The notes: a model not told the origin generated them from the letters alone. 64,000 bases of DNA from Sphingobium amiense (GCF_003967075.1 NZ_AP018664.1:1488001-1552000); one strand, 5' to 3'; shown: positions 8,043-17,985, counted from the first letter of the stretch. A program made the numbers and translations.

Positions 8043-9068
8043 ATGGGTTATAAGGTCGTCGTCGTCGGAGCCACCGGAAATGTGGGCCGCGAGATGCTGA
8101 CCATTCTCGCCGAGCGCGAGTTCCCGATTGACGAGATCGCGGCGGTCGCTTCGCCCCGGTCGCACGGCACCGACGTCGATTTCGGTGACACCGGCAAGAC
8201 GCTCAAATGCCGCAATATCGAGCATTTCGACTTCACCGGCTGGGACATCGCCCTGTTCGCGGCGGGCAGCGGCCCGACCGCCGAATATGCGCCCAAGGCG
8301 GCGGCGGCCGGCTGCGTCGTGATCGACAACAGCTCGCTCTACCGCATGGACCCGGACGTGCCGCTGGTCGTGCCTGAAGTGAATCCGGACGCCATCGACG
8401 GCTATAAGCGCAAGAACATCATCGCCAACCCCAACTGCTCGACCGCGCAGATGGTGGTGGCCCTGAAGCCCCTGCATGACGCCGCGAAGATCAGGCGCGT
8501 CGTCGTCGCCACCTACCAGTCGGTCTCCGGCGCGGGCAAGGCGGGCATGGACGAGCTGTTCGAACAGAGCCGCAACATCTTCGTCGGCGACCCCGCCGAA
8601 CCGAAGAAGTTCACCAAGCAGATCGCCTTCAACGTGATCCCGCACATCGACGTGTTCCTGGACGACGGATCGACCAAGGAAGAATGGAAGATGGTCGCGG
8701 AGACCAAGAAGATCCTTGATCCCAAGATCAAGGTGACGGCCACCTGCGTCCGCGTCCCCGTGTTCGTCGGCCATTCCGAAGCGCTCAACATCGAGTTCGA
8801 GAACGAGATTTCGGCCAAGGAAGCGCAGGACATCCTGCGTGAAGCGCCGGGCGTCATGCTCGTCGACAAGCGTGAGGACGGCGGCTACGTCACCCCGGTC
8901 GAATGCGTCGGCGACTATGCCACCTTCATCAGCCGCGTGCGCGAGGACTCCACCGTGGACAACGGCCTGTCGCTCTGGTGCGTCAGCGACAACCTGCGCA
9001 AGGGCGCGGCCCTGAACGCCGTCCAGATCGCCGAACTGCTCGGCCGCCGTCACCTCAAGAAGGGCTGA
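8043..9068 (+). CDS. asd: Aspartate-semialdehyde dehydrogenase
   Basis: Converts aspartyl-4-phosphate to aspartate semialdehyde using NADPH, the branch point to lysine/diaminopimelate, threonine and methionine. The 341-aa product starts GYKVVVVGATGNVGREML (the NADP-binding Rossmann loop GATGxVG), contains the catalytic cysteine in ANPNCSTAQMV, and the substrate-binding histidine region in CVRVPVFVGHSEALN. ATG 8043 is preceded by GGAG at 8030-8033 with 9-base spacing; the open frame extends upstream to 7998, but that would add a non-homologous tail. The leader upstream is highly structured (see 7938-8022). Confidence 0.97.
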   Translation: MGYKVVVVGATGNVGREMLTILAEREFPIDEIAAVASPRSHGTDVDFGDTGKTLKCRNIEHFDFTGWDIALFAAGSGPTAEYAPKAAAAGCVVIDNSSLYRMDPDVPLVVPEVNPDAIDGYKRKNIIANPNCSTAQMVVALKPLHDAAKIRRVVVATYQSVSGAGKAGMDELFEQSRNIFVGDPAEPKKFTKQIAFNVIPHIDVFLDDGSTKEEWKMVAETKKILDPKIKVTATCVRVPVFVGHSEALNIEFENEISAKEAQDILREAPGVMLVDKREDGGYVTPVECVGDYATFISRVREDSTVDNGLSLWCVSDNLRKGAALNAVQIAELLGRRHLKKG

Positions 9069-9076
9069 CGGCGTCC

Positions 9077-9715
9077 ATGATCGCCGGCGCTGCCCTAGCG
9101 TGGAAATCGCTTCCACCCGCGCAGCGCCGGATGATCCTGATACTGTCCGCGGCGGTCGCGCTCGCCAATGTGGCCCAGCCCTATCCCGATCTGGCGCCGC
9201 TCCAGCACGGCCCGACCGTCATTCTCCTTCTGGCCTCGCCATGGCTGTTGCGCCGATGGCCGCTGTCTAACGGCTCGGCGGCATGCCTTCTGCTCTTCCT
9301 GCTTCTTCACACGCTGGGCGCACGGTGGATCTACAGCTACGTGCCCTATGACCGGTGGTCGCGCGCGCTGACCGGGACCGACTTATCCAGCCATTTCGGC
9401 ATGGCGCGAAACGGCTATGACAGGCTGGTGCATTTCAGCTTCGGCGCATTATGGACCATGCCCGTCGCGCAGGCGGCACGGCGCTATGGCGGGGCGGGCA
9501 GGGGATGGAGCCTTGCCATCGCCTTTGCCGCCATCGGCCTTGGCAGCGCGCTCTACGAGATATTCGAATGGCTCCTGACCGTCGTCGCCGCTGGCGATAC
9601 GGCGGACTATTATAACGGCCAGCAGGGCGACATGTGGGACGCGCAGAAAGACATGGCCTGCGCGCAGGTGGGCAGCATCGCGGCCGTGCTCCTGCTCTTG
9701 CGTCGCCGCGCCTGA
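9077..9715 (+). CDS. YjdF-like (DUF2238) inner-membrane protein
   Basis: A 212-aa polytopic membrane protein. It shows about five or six hydrophobic segments (for example MILILSAAVALANVA, TVILLLASPWLL, ACLLLFLLLHTLGARWIYSY, IGLGSALYEIFEWLL, VGSIAAVLLLL). Conserved family signatures are HTLGARWIYSYVPYDRW, YDRLVHFSFG, YEIFEW and QGDMWDAQKDM. The function of the YjdF/DUF2238 family is not known. The ATG lies 8 bases after the asd stop, so co-transcription with asd is likely. Confidence 0.85.
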   Translation: MIAGAALAWKSLPPAQRRMILILSAAVALANVAQPYPDLAPLQHGPTVILLLASPWLLRRWPLSNGSAACLLLFLLLHTLGARWIYSYVPYDRWSRALTGTDLSSHFGMARNGYDRLVHFSFGALWTMPVAQAARRYGGAGRGWSLAIAFAAIGLGSALYEIFEWLLTVVAAGDTADYYNGQQGDMWDAQKDMACAQVGSIAAVLLLLRRRA

Positions 9716-9754
9716 CGCCATATCGGCAGCCGCTGATTGACGAGGATCGCCACC

Positions 9755-10516
9755 ATGACCGACCTTCCCCTCGAACGGCATGAGATCAAGGGCTTCGACG
9801 GCCTGCCGATTGCCGTGCATGTCGCGGGGAAGGGGCGGGATCTGATGCTGATCCACGGCTATTTCTCGAACGCCCGGACCAACTGGATTCGCTACGGCCA
9901 TGCGGCGCGGCTGGTCGAGGCTGGATTCCGCCTGATTCTGCCCGACCTGCGCGGCCACGGGGAAAGCGCAAAGCCGCACGATCCCGCCGCCTATCCGCCC
10001 GACGCGCTGACGCGGGACAATCTTGCCGTGGTCGAATATTTCGGCCTGACCGACTATGACCTCGGTGGCTATTCGCTGGGCGCGCGGACGACCGTGCGGA
10101 TGCTGGCGAACGGAGCCACGCCGCGCCGCGTGATCCTGTCCGGCATGGGGCTGCGCGGTCTGACGCAGACGCTCGATAATGGCGGCTATTACACCAACGT
10201 CCTCACCAATCTCGGCACGTTCGAGCGGGGCACGTCAGAATGGATGGCCGAAGCCTTCCTCAAGACGACGAAGGGCGATCCCATCGCGCTGCTCCGCATC
10301 CTGCGCACCTTCGTCGACACCCCGGCAGACGTGATCGCGGCCTTCCCGCAACCCACCGCCGTGATCTGCGGCAGGGACGATGACAGCAACGGCAGCGCGC
10401 ATGAACTGGCGGACCTGCTCAGCGACGGCCGCTATTTCGAAGTGCCGGGCAATCACATGAATGCCGTCACCCGCAAGGAACTGGGACAGGCAATCGCCGA
10501 CTTCCTGACCGCTTGA
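9755..10516 (+). CDS. Alpha/beta hydrolase
   Basis: A 253-aa single-domain hydrolase. It has the oxyanion-hole motif LMLIHGYFSN, the DLRGHGES strand-turn, the nucleophile elbow GGYSLGART (Ser), an acid in VICGRDDDSNG, and a C-terminal His in VPGNHMNAV. There is no signal peptide, so it is cytosolic. The substrate is unknown; an esterase or lactonase is possible. ATG 9755 has GAGG about 9 bases upstream; a TTG at 9737 would extend it slightly. It lies 39 bases after the YjdF-like gene on the same strand. Confidence 0.88.
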   Translation: MTDLPLERHEIKGFDGLPIAVHVAGKGRDLMLIHGYFSNARTNWIRYGHAARLVEAGFRLILPDLRGHGESAKPHDPAAYPPDALTRDNLAVVEYFGLTDYDLGGYSLGARTTVRMLANGATPRRVILSGMGLRGLTQTLDNGGYYTNVLTNLGTFERGTSEWMAEAFLKTTKGDPIALLRILRTFVDTPADVIAAFPQPTAVICGRDDDSNGSAHELADLLSDGRYFEVPGNHMNAVTRKELGQAIADFLTA

Positions 10517-10567
10517 CTGTATCGCGGCACCAAGTCACCTTTCCCCTATAGCCATAAGGGGATACCC

Positions 10568-12400
10568 ATGAAAATCGCACTCTCGCTGACCGCGCTCGCG
10601 GCTGCTCTCGCCGTTTCGCCCGCCTCCGCGCAACAGTCTCCCGCCGCCTCCCAGACGACTCCGCCCACCGCCGCCGATGCCGAAGCCTTCCTGACGAAGG
10701 CGGAGAAGGCGCTGTTCGACCAGTCGATCGTCAGCGGCCGCGCGGCGTGGATCAACGCCACCTACATCACCGACGATACCGACGCGATCTCCTCCTATTT
10801 CGGTGCAATCGACACGAAGCAGCGCGTCGACTACGCGCTGGAAGCGGCCAAATTCGCCGCCGCGCCGGGCCTCACCGAAGAAACCAAACGCCGCCTCACC
10901 CTGCTGCGGACCGCGCTGACGCTCCCCGCGCCGACGACGCCGGGCGCGGCGGAGCAGCTCAACGACCTCGCGACGAAGCTCCAGTCCGCCTATGGCAAGG
11001 GCAAGGGGATGCTCAGGGGGCAGCCGATCAACGGCAGCGACATCGAAGAGCAGATGGGTATCAACCGCAACCCCGACGAACTCAAGGAAATGTGGGTAAG
11101 CTGGCACGACAATGTCGGCGCGCCGATGCGGACGGATTATACGAAGCTGGTCGGCATCGCCAACGCAGGCGCGAAAGAACTGGGCTTTGCCGACACCGGA
11201 GCGATGTGGCGCTCCAAATATGACATGCCCGCCGACGATTTCGCGAAGCTGACCGACCGCATCTGGGCGGAAGTGAAGCCGCTCTACGACGAACTCCATT
11301 GCTATACCCGCGCCAAACTCAATCAGAAATATGGCGACGCGGTCCAGCCGAAGACCGGCCCGATCCGCGCCGACCTGCTGGGCAATATGTGGGCGCAGGA
11401 ATGGGGCAATATCTACGATATCGTCGCACCGGCGGGTGCGGGCGACCTTGGCTATGATGTCACCGATCTTTTGAAGGCGAAGAATTACGACCCTGTGAAG
11501 ATGGTGAAGGCGGGCGAAGGCTTCTACAGCTCGCTCGGCTTCGACCCGCTGCCCGCGACCTTCTGGGAACGGTCCCAGATCGTGAAGCCCCGCGACCGCG
11601 AAGTCGTGTGCCATGCGTCGGCCTGGGACATCGACAACAAGGACGACATCCGCATCAAGATGTGCACGAAGGTCAATGGCGACGACTTCGTCACGATCCA
11701 CCACGAACTGGGCCATAATTATTACCAGCGCGCCTATCAGGTCCAGAAACCGCTTTATCTGGACGGCGCGAACGATGGGTTCCACGAAGCGATCGGCGAC
11801 TTCATCGCCCTGTCGATCACGCCCGACTATCTCGTGAAGATCGGCCTGCTCGATCCGGCGAAGGTGCCCGGTGCCGACAAGGACATCGGCCTGCTGCTGC
11901 GTCAGGCGATGGACAAGGTCGCATTCCTGCCCTTCGGCCTGCTTATCGACAAATGGCGCTGGGGCGTGTTCGACGGGTCGATCCCGCAAAGCCAGTATGA
12001 AAAGAGCTGGACCGACCTGCGCCTGAAATATCAGGGCATCGTCCCGCCCGTGGAGCGCGACGAGACCAAATTCGATGCGGGCGGCAAATATCATATCCCC
12101 GGCAACACAGCCTATACCCGCTATTTCCTGGCGCGCGTCCTGCAATTCCAGTTCTACGAAGCGGCCTGCCGGCAGGCGGGGTGGAAGGGACCGCTGCACC
12201 GCTGTTCCTTCTACGGCGACAGGGCGGTGGGCGAAAAGCTGAACGCGATGCTGGCGATGGGGGCATCGAAACCATGGCCCGATGCGCTTCAGGCATTCAC
12301 CGGCACCCGCCAGATGTCGGGCAAGGCTCTGGTCAGTTACTTCGCGCCGTTGCAGAAGTGGTTGATCGCGCAAAATAAAGGCAAGTCTTGCGGCTGGTAA
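10568..12400 (+). CDS. Exported M2 family zinc metallopeptidase (ACE-like peptidyl-dipeptidase)
   Basis: The 610-aa protein begins with a signal peptide (KIALSLTALAAALAVSPASAQQ) and belongs to peptidase family M2, whose animal member is angiotensin-converting enzyme. The zinc motif HExxH is seen as His379-Glu380-x-x-His383 (TIHHELGHNYY), with the third ligand Glu expected in NDGFHEAIGDF. It also carries HRCSFYGDRAVGEKLN near the C-terminus, as in other bacterial M2 enzymes. It likely releases dipeptides from the C-terminus of peptides in the periplasm, complementing the DPP IV-type enzyme upstream. The substrate in bacteria is not established. Confidence 0.93.
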   Translation: MKIALSLTALAAALAVSPASAQQSPAASQTTPPTAADAEAFLTKAEKALFDQSIVSGRAAWINATYITDDTDAISSYFGAIDTKQRVDYALEAAKFAAAPGLTEETKRRLTLLRTALTLPAPTTPGAAEQLNDLATKLQSAYGKGKGMLRGQPINGSDIEEQMGINRNPDELKEMWVSWHDNVGAPMRTDYTKLVGIANAGAKELGFADTGAMWRSKYDMPADDFAKLTDRIWAEVKPLYDELHCYTRAKLNQKYGDAVQPKTGPIRADLLGNMWAQEWGNIYDIVAPAGAGDLGYDVTDLLKAKNYDPVKMVKAGEGFYSSLGFDPLPATFWERSQIVKPRDREVVCHASAWDIDNKDDIRIKMCTKVNGDDFVTIHHELGHNYYQRAYQVQKPLYLDGANDGFHEAIGDFIALSITPDYLVKIGLLDPAKVPGADKDIGLLLRQAMDKVAFLPFGLLIDKWRWGVFDGSIPQSQYEKSWTDLRLKYQGIVPPVERDETKFDAGGKYHIPGNTAYTRYFLARVLQFQFYEAACRQAGWKGPLHRCSFYGDRAVGEKLNAMLAMGASKPWPDALQAFTGTRQMSGKALVSYFAPLQKWLIAQNKGKSCGW

Positions 12401-12431
12401 GCAACAGTAAAAGTTGGTAGGCGGCTGGCGC

Positions 12432-13580
12432 ATGAACGCGCCAGTCATCCTGCTTGCCCTGCTGTTCGGAACCGCCCTTGTCATGACGATCGCCCTTGCC
12501 GTCGCATGGCAGCACTTCGGGCGGCAGCGGCATGTCCTGACATGGACTGCCTCCTATGCGGTCGGCATATTGCAGTGGGCAGCCAACGCAGGCGGCTATT
12601 TCCTCAAAAGTCCGCCCCTCTACATCCTGACCGGCATCGGTCTGGTCGTCAGCGGATCGCTGCTTGCGATCGGGGTGCGGCAGCGGTCCGGGCGGCCCCT
12701 TCGCATCGCCGCATTCGCCGTGCCGGGTGTGACGGTGGTGCTGGCGATGGCGATAGCCATCGGGACGACCGGCAGCCAGTTGATGCAGGGTTTCATCATC
12801 CCCGCCTATGTGGGCGGACTGCTGGCGGTCAGCGCCCTGTCGCTCTGGCCGAGGGAGCGCCGCTTCACCCCGCCGGAACGGGCCTTCTTCGCGGCGCTCC
12901 TTCTGTTTGCGGTCGTGCAACTGGCACTGGCAGCATCGGCGCTGCTCATTCGCGGGCCGGAAGACGGCAAGCAGGTCTATCGCCTGATCTTCAGCATCTT
13001 CACGCCGACCAACTATGTCGCGACGGCCGTCACCGCCGTGCTGCTGGTCGCGGGCGATCTCGCGCAGCAACTGGGCCGCGAAATCCGCCACGATGCGCTG
13101 ACCCAGGTGCTGAACCGCCGCGGCCTTGAGGAAGCGGCGCAGCAGGCGATGGCGCTGGCGGTGCGGCATCGCCGCCCGCTGGCGCTGGTGGTCTGCGATC
13201 TCGACGGGTTCAAGGCGCTCAACGACGGGCATGGCCATATTGTCGGCGATCAGGCGCTTGCCGCCTTCGCCCGGCTGCTGGCAAGCACGGTGCGGCGCGG
13301 CGATGTGGTCGCGCGCATGGGCGGAGACGAATTCGGCCTGCTGCTGATCGACACCGACGCCCGCGCTGCCGCCGATGTGATGGAGCGCGTGCGGGCGGAA
13401 GTCGCCAATCTTTCCCTTGCCCGCCTCGATGAACCGGGCCTGCGGGCGAGCTTCGGGGTGGCGGAACTCCGTTCGGGCGACGCCAGTCTGGAAGACATGG
13501 TCGCCCGTGCGGACGCCGCGCTCTACATGGCGAAAAATGGCGGCAGGGACCGCGTCACCATCTGGCGCGAAGCCGCCTGA
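12432..13580 (+). CDS. Membrane-bound diguanylate cyclase (GGDEF)
   Basis: Makes the second messenger c-di-GMP from two GTP. The N-terminal 190 or so residues form about six transmembrane helices of a MASE-like sensor; the C-terminal GGDEF domain has DALTQVLNRRGLEEA, CDLDGFKALND and an intact GGDEF (residues 297-301). An RxxD inhibitory site (RRGD) lies five residues before GGDEF, so product feedback is expected. There is no EAL domain. The ATG at 12432 is chosen; TTG 12414 is upstream in frame. The nearest possible effector in the window is the PilZ-domain protein at 36044. Confidence 0.93.
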   Translation: MNAPVILLALLFGTALVMTIALAVAWQHFGRQRHVLTWTASYAVGILQWAANAGGYFLKSPPLYILTGIGLVVSGSLLAIGVRQRSGRPLRIAAFAVPGVTVVLAMAIAIGTTGSQLMQGFIIPAYVGGLLAVSALSLWPRERRFTPPERAFFAALLLFAVVQLALAASALLIRGPEDGKQVYRLIFSIFTPTNYVATAVTAVLLVAGDLAQQLGREIRHDALTQVLNRRGLEEAAQQAMALAVRHRRPLALVVCDLDGFKALNDGHGHIVGDQALAAFARLLASTVRRGDVVARMGGDEFGLLLIDTDARAAADVMERVRAEVANLSLARLDEPGLRASFGVAELRSGDASLEDMVARADAALYMAKNGGRDRVTIWREAA

Positions 13581-13583
13581 CGA

Positions 13584-15038
13584 CTACCGGAACGGCGGTT
13601 CGTTGAAGGCACGCAGCTTGCGGCTGTGCAGCTTCGGCCCTTCCTGACGCAGCAGTTCGCAGGCCATGAGGCCGACGCGCAGATGGCCCGCAATGGCTTC
13701 CTCGTAAAAGCGGTTGGCCTGCCCGGGCAGTTTAAGTTCGCCATGAATCGGCTTGTCCGACACGCACAGCAGGGTGCCGTACGGTACGCGGAAGCGATAG
13801 CCCTGCGCCGCGATGGTGGCCGATTCCATGTCGATGCCGACCGCGCGCGACAGGCTGAAGCGCAGGGCCGAGCTGGAATAGCGCAGTTCCCAGTTGCGGT
13901 CGTCGGTGGTCACGACCGTGCCCGTGCGCAGGCGGCGCTTGAAATCCTCGGGATTGCCGCTGCCCAATATGGCTTCGGCTGCGCTCGCCATCGCCACCTG
14001 CACCTCGGCGATGGCGGGCACCGGAATTTCCGGCGGCAGCATGTCGTCCAGCACCTTGTCGTCGCGCAGATAGGCGTGGGCGAGCACATAGTCGCCGATC
14101 CGCTGGCTGGGGCGCAGGCCGCCGCAATGACCGATCATCAGCCATGCCTCGGGCCGCACGACCGCCAGATGGTCGCAGATCGTCTTGGCGTTCGATGGCC
14201 CGACGCCGATGTTGACCAGCGTGATCCCGCTGCGGTCGGGCGCAATCAGGTGATAGGCGGGCATCTGGTGCTTGCGCCACGCCCCTTCGGCAATGGCTCC
14301 GTGCGGATCGGCGGTCTCCCGCGTCACATGCACCCCTCCCGCGCCCGACAGCGCGGTGAAGCGGCTGCCGTCCCGCTGCAACTCGGCGCAGGCCCAGGCG
14401 ACGAATTCATCGACATAACGGTGATAGTTGGTAAAGAGGATGTAACGCTGCACATGTTCGGGCGGCGTGCCGGTATAATGTTTGAGGCGCGCCAGCGAGA
14501 AATCGGTCCGCAGCCCGTCGAACAGCGCCAGCGGGCGGTCGCCATTGGCGTCAGGAATGAAGAGGCCGTCGGCGATCTCGTCCCCGATCTCCGCCAGTTC
14601 GGTGGCCGGAAAATGGCGCGCCAGCTCGGTCGGCGGCGTGCCGTCCAGCGCGCTGATGTCGAGACCGTCGAGCACATAGGGGAAGGGGATCTGCTGGGCG
14701 CTCAGGCCCACATCCACCTCGACCCCATAGTCGCGGACCAGCAGGTCGATCTGTTCGGCCATATAGTCGGCGAACATGGCTGGCCGCGTCACCGTCGTCA
14801 CATAGCGCCCCGGCTTCGACAGGCGCGCGAAGGATCGGCCCGGCGGCGGCGCGTTGCCCTCGTCATGATAGGTGATGCGCAGTTCGGGATAGCAGAAGCG
14901 GCGGTCCGTCCGCGCCTCTGGCGGCGGAATGCTGCCGTCGCGGGCATAGGCGCGCATGGCGTCGCGCAGGGTTTCGATGGATGTCTGGTAAATGCGGTCG
15001 AGTTGCGCGACCGCGGCGCTGCCGATGCTCTGTGTCAT
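13584..15038 (-). CDS. amn: AMP nucleosidase
   Basis: Hydrolyses AMP to adenine and ribose 5-phosphate in purine balance. The 484-aa product has the AMP nucleosidase N-terminal domain (residues 1 to about 190, with RFCYPELRITY and RYILFTNYHRYVDEFV) followed by a nucleoside phosphorylase fold with NIGVGPSNAKTICDHLAVVRPEAWLMIGHCGGLRPSQ, a signature of this enzyme, and AVGIDMESATIAAQGYRFRVPYGTLLCVSDKP. The length fits Amn. Its stop is only three bases from the diguanylate cyclase stop (convergent). Confidence 0.95.
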   Translation of the reverse strand: MTQSIGSAAVAQLDRIYQTSIETLRDAMRAYARDGSIPPPEARTDRRFCYPELRITYHDEGNAPPPGRSFARLSKPGRYVTTVTRPAMFADYMAEQIDLLVRDYGVEVDVGLSAQQIPFPYVLDGLDISALDGTPPTELARHFPATELAEIGDEIADGLFIPDANGDRPLALFDGLRTDFSLARLKHYTGTPPEHVQRYILFTNYHRYVDEFVAWACAELQRDGSRFTALSGAGGVHVTRETADPHGAIAEGAWRKHQMPAYHLIAPDRSGITLVNIGVGPSNAKTICDHLAVVRPEAWLMIGHCGGLRPSQRIGDYVLAHAYLRDDKVLDDMLPPEIPVPAIAEVQVAMASAAEAILGSGNPEDFKRRLRTGTVVTTDDRNWELRYSSSALRFSLSRAVGIDMESATIAAQGYRFRVPYGTLLCVSDKPIHGELKLPGQANRFYEEAIAGHLRVGLMACELLRQEGPKLHSRKLRAFNEPPFR

Positions 15039-15122
15039 CGCCCGCTGCTACCGCCTTTGAGTGACGGAAGGAAGACGGGGCATGACGCGCCGGCACGGCT
15101 TGGCCGGCGCGTCATGCGGAAT

Positions 15123-15605
15123 TCAGAGCTGGCCCAGCAGATGTTCGGCCGACGACACCTTGAAATCGCCCGGCTCCTCGACGTTGAGCTGTTCGACCAC
15201 ACCGTCCTTGACCAGCATGGAGAAGCGCTGTCCGCGCGTGCCCATGCCAAACTTGCTGCCGTCCATGGTCAGACCCACCGCCTTGGCGAAATCGCCATTG
15301 CCGTCGGCCAGCATCGTCACGGCATCGCCCGCGCCCGCCTGCTTGCCCCATGCGCCCATGACGAACGCGTCGTTGACGGCGGTGCAGGCGATGGCGTCGA
15401 CGCCCTTCGCCTTGAGATCCCCTGCCTTTTCGATGAAGCCCGGCAGATGCTTGGCCGAGCAGGTCGGCGTGAAAGCGCCGGGGACGGAAAAGATGGCGAC
15501 CGTCTTGCCCTTGAAGAAATCGTCGGACGAAATGGTTTCGGGACCATGATCGGTCATGGTGGCGAAGGATGTGCTGGGGATCTCGTCGCCCTTGGAAATC
15601 GTCAT
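15123..15605 (-). CDS. Peroxiredoxin (Prx5/AHP1 type)
   Basis: A 160-aa thiol peroxidase that reduces hydroperoxides in the cytosol. The peroxidatic cysteine lies in PGAFTPTCSAKHLPGF; ACTAVNDAFVMGAWGK and the late TRGQRFSMLVKDGVVEQLNVEEPG segment match Prx5-type enzymes. A possible resolving cysteine is in IACTAVND. There is no fused glutaredoxin. AGGAG stands about 9 bases before the start at 15605. It sits between amn and yqgE, divergent from yqgE. Confidence 0.93.
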   Translation of the reverse strand: MTISKGDEIPSTSFATMTDHGPETISSDDFFKGKTVAIFSVPGAFTPTCSAKHLPGFIEKAGDLKAKGVDAIACTAVNDAFVMGAWGKQAGAGDAVTMLADGNGDFAKAVGLTMDGSKFGMGTRGQRFSMLVKDGVVEQLNVEEPGDFKVSSAEHLLGQL

Positions 15606-15746
15606 GCTTGCGGCTCCTGCCTGTGGAGCGCGGGAGGTCGGCCCTGTAGGGGGCCATGTCAAGACGCCGCGCGAATAACTCGCGCCGCCTCGCGCCGGAC
15701 CTTCGTCGTCCTTGGCAAGGGCGGGAGGAGGGCTATATTCGGCCAC

Positions 15747-16307
15747 ATGACAGCAGAGCGCTATTATGGCGGGCACTTCCTGCTCGCTCTTCCCGGCATG
15801 GCCGACACGCGTTTCGACCATTCGGTGATCGCCCTTTGCGTTCACGACGAAAATGGCGCGCTGGGCATTGCGGTGGGTGATGAGATGGAAGGCGTGCGCT
15901 TCCGCGACCTGCTCGAAAGTTTCGACATCGACGCGAGCGATGTGCCGGACGTTCCGGTCCTTCGCGGCGGCCCGGTGGAGCCGCGCCGGGGCTTCGTGCT
16001 GCACTCGCTCGACTGGGGCGGGCAGGACATGGTGGACGTGAGCGGAAAATGGGGGCTGTCGGGTTCGCTCGACATCCTCAAGGCCATCGCCGAAGGCCGG
16101 GGACCGAGCCGCTATCTGATTGCGCTAGGCTATGCCGGGTGGGTTGCGGGACAGTTGGAGCAGGAGATGCTGGGCGAAAGCTGGTTTCTGGCCGATGGCG
16201 ACGCCGATCTGTTGTTCGACACGCCATGCAGGCGGAAATGGTCGCAGGCCTTTGCCGCAGCGGGCGTCGATGCGTCGCACCTCGTTCCGGGCGCCGGTTC
16301 TGCCTGA
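15747..16307 (+). CDS. yqgE: YqgE/AlgH family protein
   Basis: A 186-aa protein of the DUF179 family. Signatures are GHFLLALPGMADTRFDHSVIALCVHDENGALGIAVGDE, VPVLRGGPVEPRRGFVLHS and ALGYAGWVAGQLEQEMLGESWFLAD. The biochemical role is not established, although AlgH was named from alginate regulation studies. The real start is the ATG at 15747; the open frame extends far upstream only because the GC-rich antisense of amn has no stops. It is divergent from the peroxiredoxin gene. Confidence 0.93.
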   Translation: MTAERYYGGHFLLALPGMADTRFDHSVIALCVHDENGALGIAVGDEMEGVRFRDLLESFDIDASDVPDVPVLRGGPVEPRRGFVLHSLDWGGQDMVDVSGKWGLSGSLDILKAIAEGRGPSRYLIALGYAGWVAGQLEQEMLGESWFLADGDADLLFDTPCRRKWSQAFAAAGVDASHLVPGAGSA

Positions 16308-16430
16308 TAGACATAAAGAAAAGTTTATATAGGTTGCCAGCGGGCAGTGCGCTTGGTAAAGCCGCCGCCATCTTCCGCCTTGCGCCCTGACGGCCCCGGC
16401 GGGCCATTCTAGTAGAACGGAGACACGCAC

Positions 16431-17849
16431 GTGGCCACCGCACCCGCCACCCAGGCGCAGGATTATGTGATTGCCGACATCGGCCTTGCCGGTTTCGGCC
16501 GCAAGGAAATCGAGATCGCCGAAACGGAAATGCCGGGCCTGATGGCGCTGCGCGAGGAATTTGGCGCGAGCCAGCCATTGAAGGGCGCGCGCATCACCGG
16601 TTCGCTGCACATGACGATCCAGACCGCCGTTCTGATCGAGACGCTGACGGCGCTGGGCGCCGAAGTGCGCTGGGCGACGTGCAACATCTATTCGACGCAG
16701 GACCATGCCGCCGCCGCGATCGCCGCATCGGGCGTGCCGGTGTTCGCGATCAAGGGCGAGACGCTCCAGCAATATTGGGATTATGTCGAGCGCATCTTCG
16801 ACTGGCACAATCATGAAAGCGGCGTGTGCAACCTGATCCTCGACGATGGCGGTGACGCCACCATGTTCGCCCTGTGGGGCGCGCGCGTCGAGGCGGGCGA
16901 GGAACTGTTCACGCCGTCGAACGAGGAAGAGGAAATCTTCTGCGCCGTCCTGAAGCGCGTGCTCAAAGAACGTCCCGGCTTCCTCACCAAGACCGTCCAG
17001 TCCATCAAGGGTGTGTCGGAAGAAACGACCACCGGCGTCCATCGCCTTTATGAACTGTCGAAGAAGGGCAAGCTGCCTTTCCCCGCGATCAACGTGAACG
17101 ACAGCGTCACCAAGTCGAAGTTCGACAATCTCTACGGCTGCAAGGAAAGCCTGGTCGACGCGATCCGTCGCGGCACCGATGTGATGCTGGCGGGCAAAGT
17201 CGCCTGCGTCGCGGGCTTCGGCGATGTCGGCAAGGGTTCGGCCGCCTCGCTCCGCAACGGCGGCGCGCGCGTGCTCGTGACCGAAGTCGATCCCATCTGC
17301 GCGCTTCAGGCGGCGATGGAAGGCTATGAAGTCGTGACGATGGAAGAAGCCGCGCCCCGCGCCGACATCTTCGTGACCGCGACCGGTAACGAAGGCGTGC
17401 TGACCGTCGATCACATGCGCGCCATGAAGAACATGGCTATCGTGTCCAACATCGGCCACTTCGACAGCGAGATCGAGATCGCCGGCCTCCAGAACTTCAA
17501 ATGGACCGAAATCAAGCCGCAGGTCGACGAGGTCGAATTCCCCGACGGCAAGAAGATCATCGTCCTGTCGAAGGGCCGCCTCGTCAACCTCGGCAACGCG
17601 ACCGGCCACCCCAGCTTCGTCATGTCGGCGAGCTTCACCAACCAGACGCTCGCGCAGATCGAACTGTGGACCCGCAGCGAGCAGTATCAGAATGACGTCT
17701 ATGTGCTGCCCAAGCATCTGGACGAAAAGGTCGCCGCCCTGCACCTCGAAAAGCTGGGCGTGAAGCTCACCAAGCTCAGCAAACGGCAGGCAGACTATAT
17801 CGGCGTGCCGGTGGAAGGGCCGTTCAAGCCCGACCATTACCGCTACTAG
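16431..17849 (+). CDS. ahcY: S-adenosylhomocysteinase
   Basis: Hydrolyses S-adenosylhomocysteine to adenosine and homocysteine, clearing the product of methyl transfer. The 472-aa sequence has [41 protein letters not shown], the NAD-binding [32 protein letters not shown] and the C-terminal [11 protein letters not shown]. The bacterial ~40-residue insertion near residue 130-180 is present. The start is GTG 16431 with GGAG at 16419-16422. I looked for an SAH riboswitch upstream and could not support one. A strong terminator follows. Confidence 0.98.
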   Translation: MATAPATQAQDYVIADIGLAGFGRKEIEIAETEMPGLMALREEFGASQPLKGARITGSLHMTIQTAVLIETLTALGAEVRWATCNIYSTQDHAAAAIAASGVPVFAIKGETLQQYWDYVERIFDWHNHESGVCNLILDDGGDATMFALWGARVEAGEELFTPSNEEEEIFCAVLKRVLKERPGFLTKTVQSIKGVSEETTTGVHRLYELSKKGKLPFPAINVNDSVTKSKFDNLYGCKESLVDAIRRGTDVMLAGKVACVAGFGDVGKGSAASLRNGGARVLVTEVDPICALQAAMEGYEVVTMEEAAPRADIFVTATGNEGVLTVDHMRAMKNMAIVSNIGHFDSEIEIAGLQNFKWTEIKPQVDEVEFPDGKKIIVLSKGRLVNLGNATGHPSFVMSASFTNQTLAQIELWTRSEQYQNDVYVLPKHLDEKVAALHLEKLGVKLTKLSKRQADYIGVPVEGPFKPDHYRY

Positions 17850-17859
17850 GCGATGCCAT

Positions 17860-17890
17860 AAGGGCGGGGAGCGATCCCCGCCCTTTTTCT
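17860..17890 (+). terminator. Rho-independent terminator of ahcY
   Basis: A perfect 11-bp stem (AAGGGCGGGGA / TCCCCGCCCTT) with a GCGA loop runs into TTTTTCTT, a textbook intrinsic terminator 10 bases after the ahcY stop. Confidence 0.92.
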
Positions 17891-17985
17891 TCGCATGCCG
17901 CCTTCCCGATGCGGCCGATCTGGGTTAGGCCCGGTCTGACCATGAACAGGGACCAGCAGGCGCAGCGCGGAGGGACGCGGACGGC

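Noticed and set aside
16308..16430. SAH or SAM riboswitch upstream of ahcY
   Set aside because: Only a 5-bp hairpin (GGCCC/GGGCC near 16392-16405) is visible; the conserved core of known SAH/SAM classes could not be recognised.
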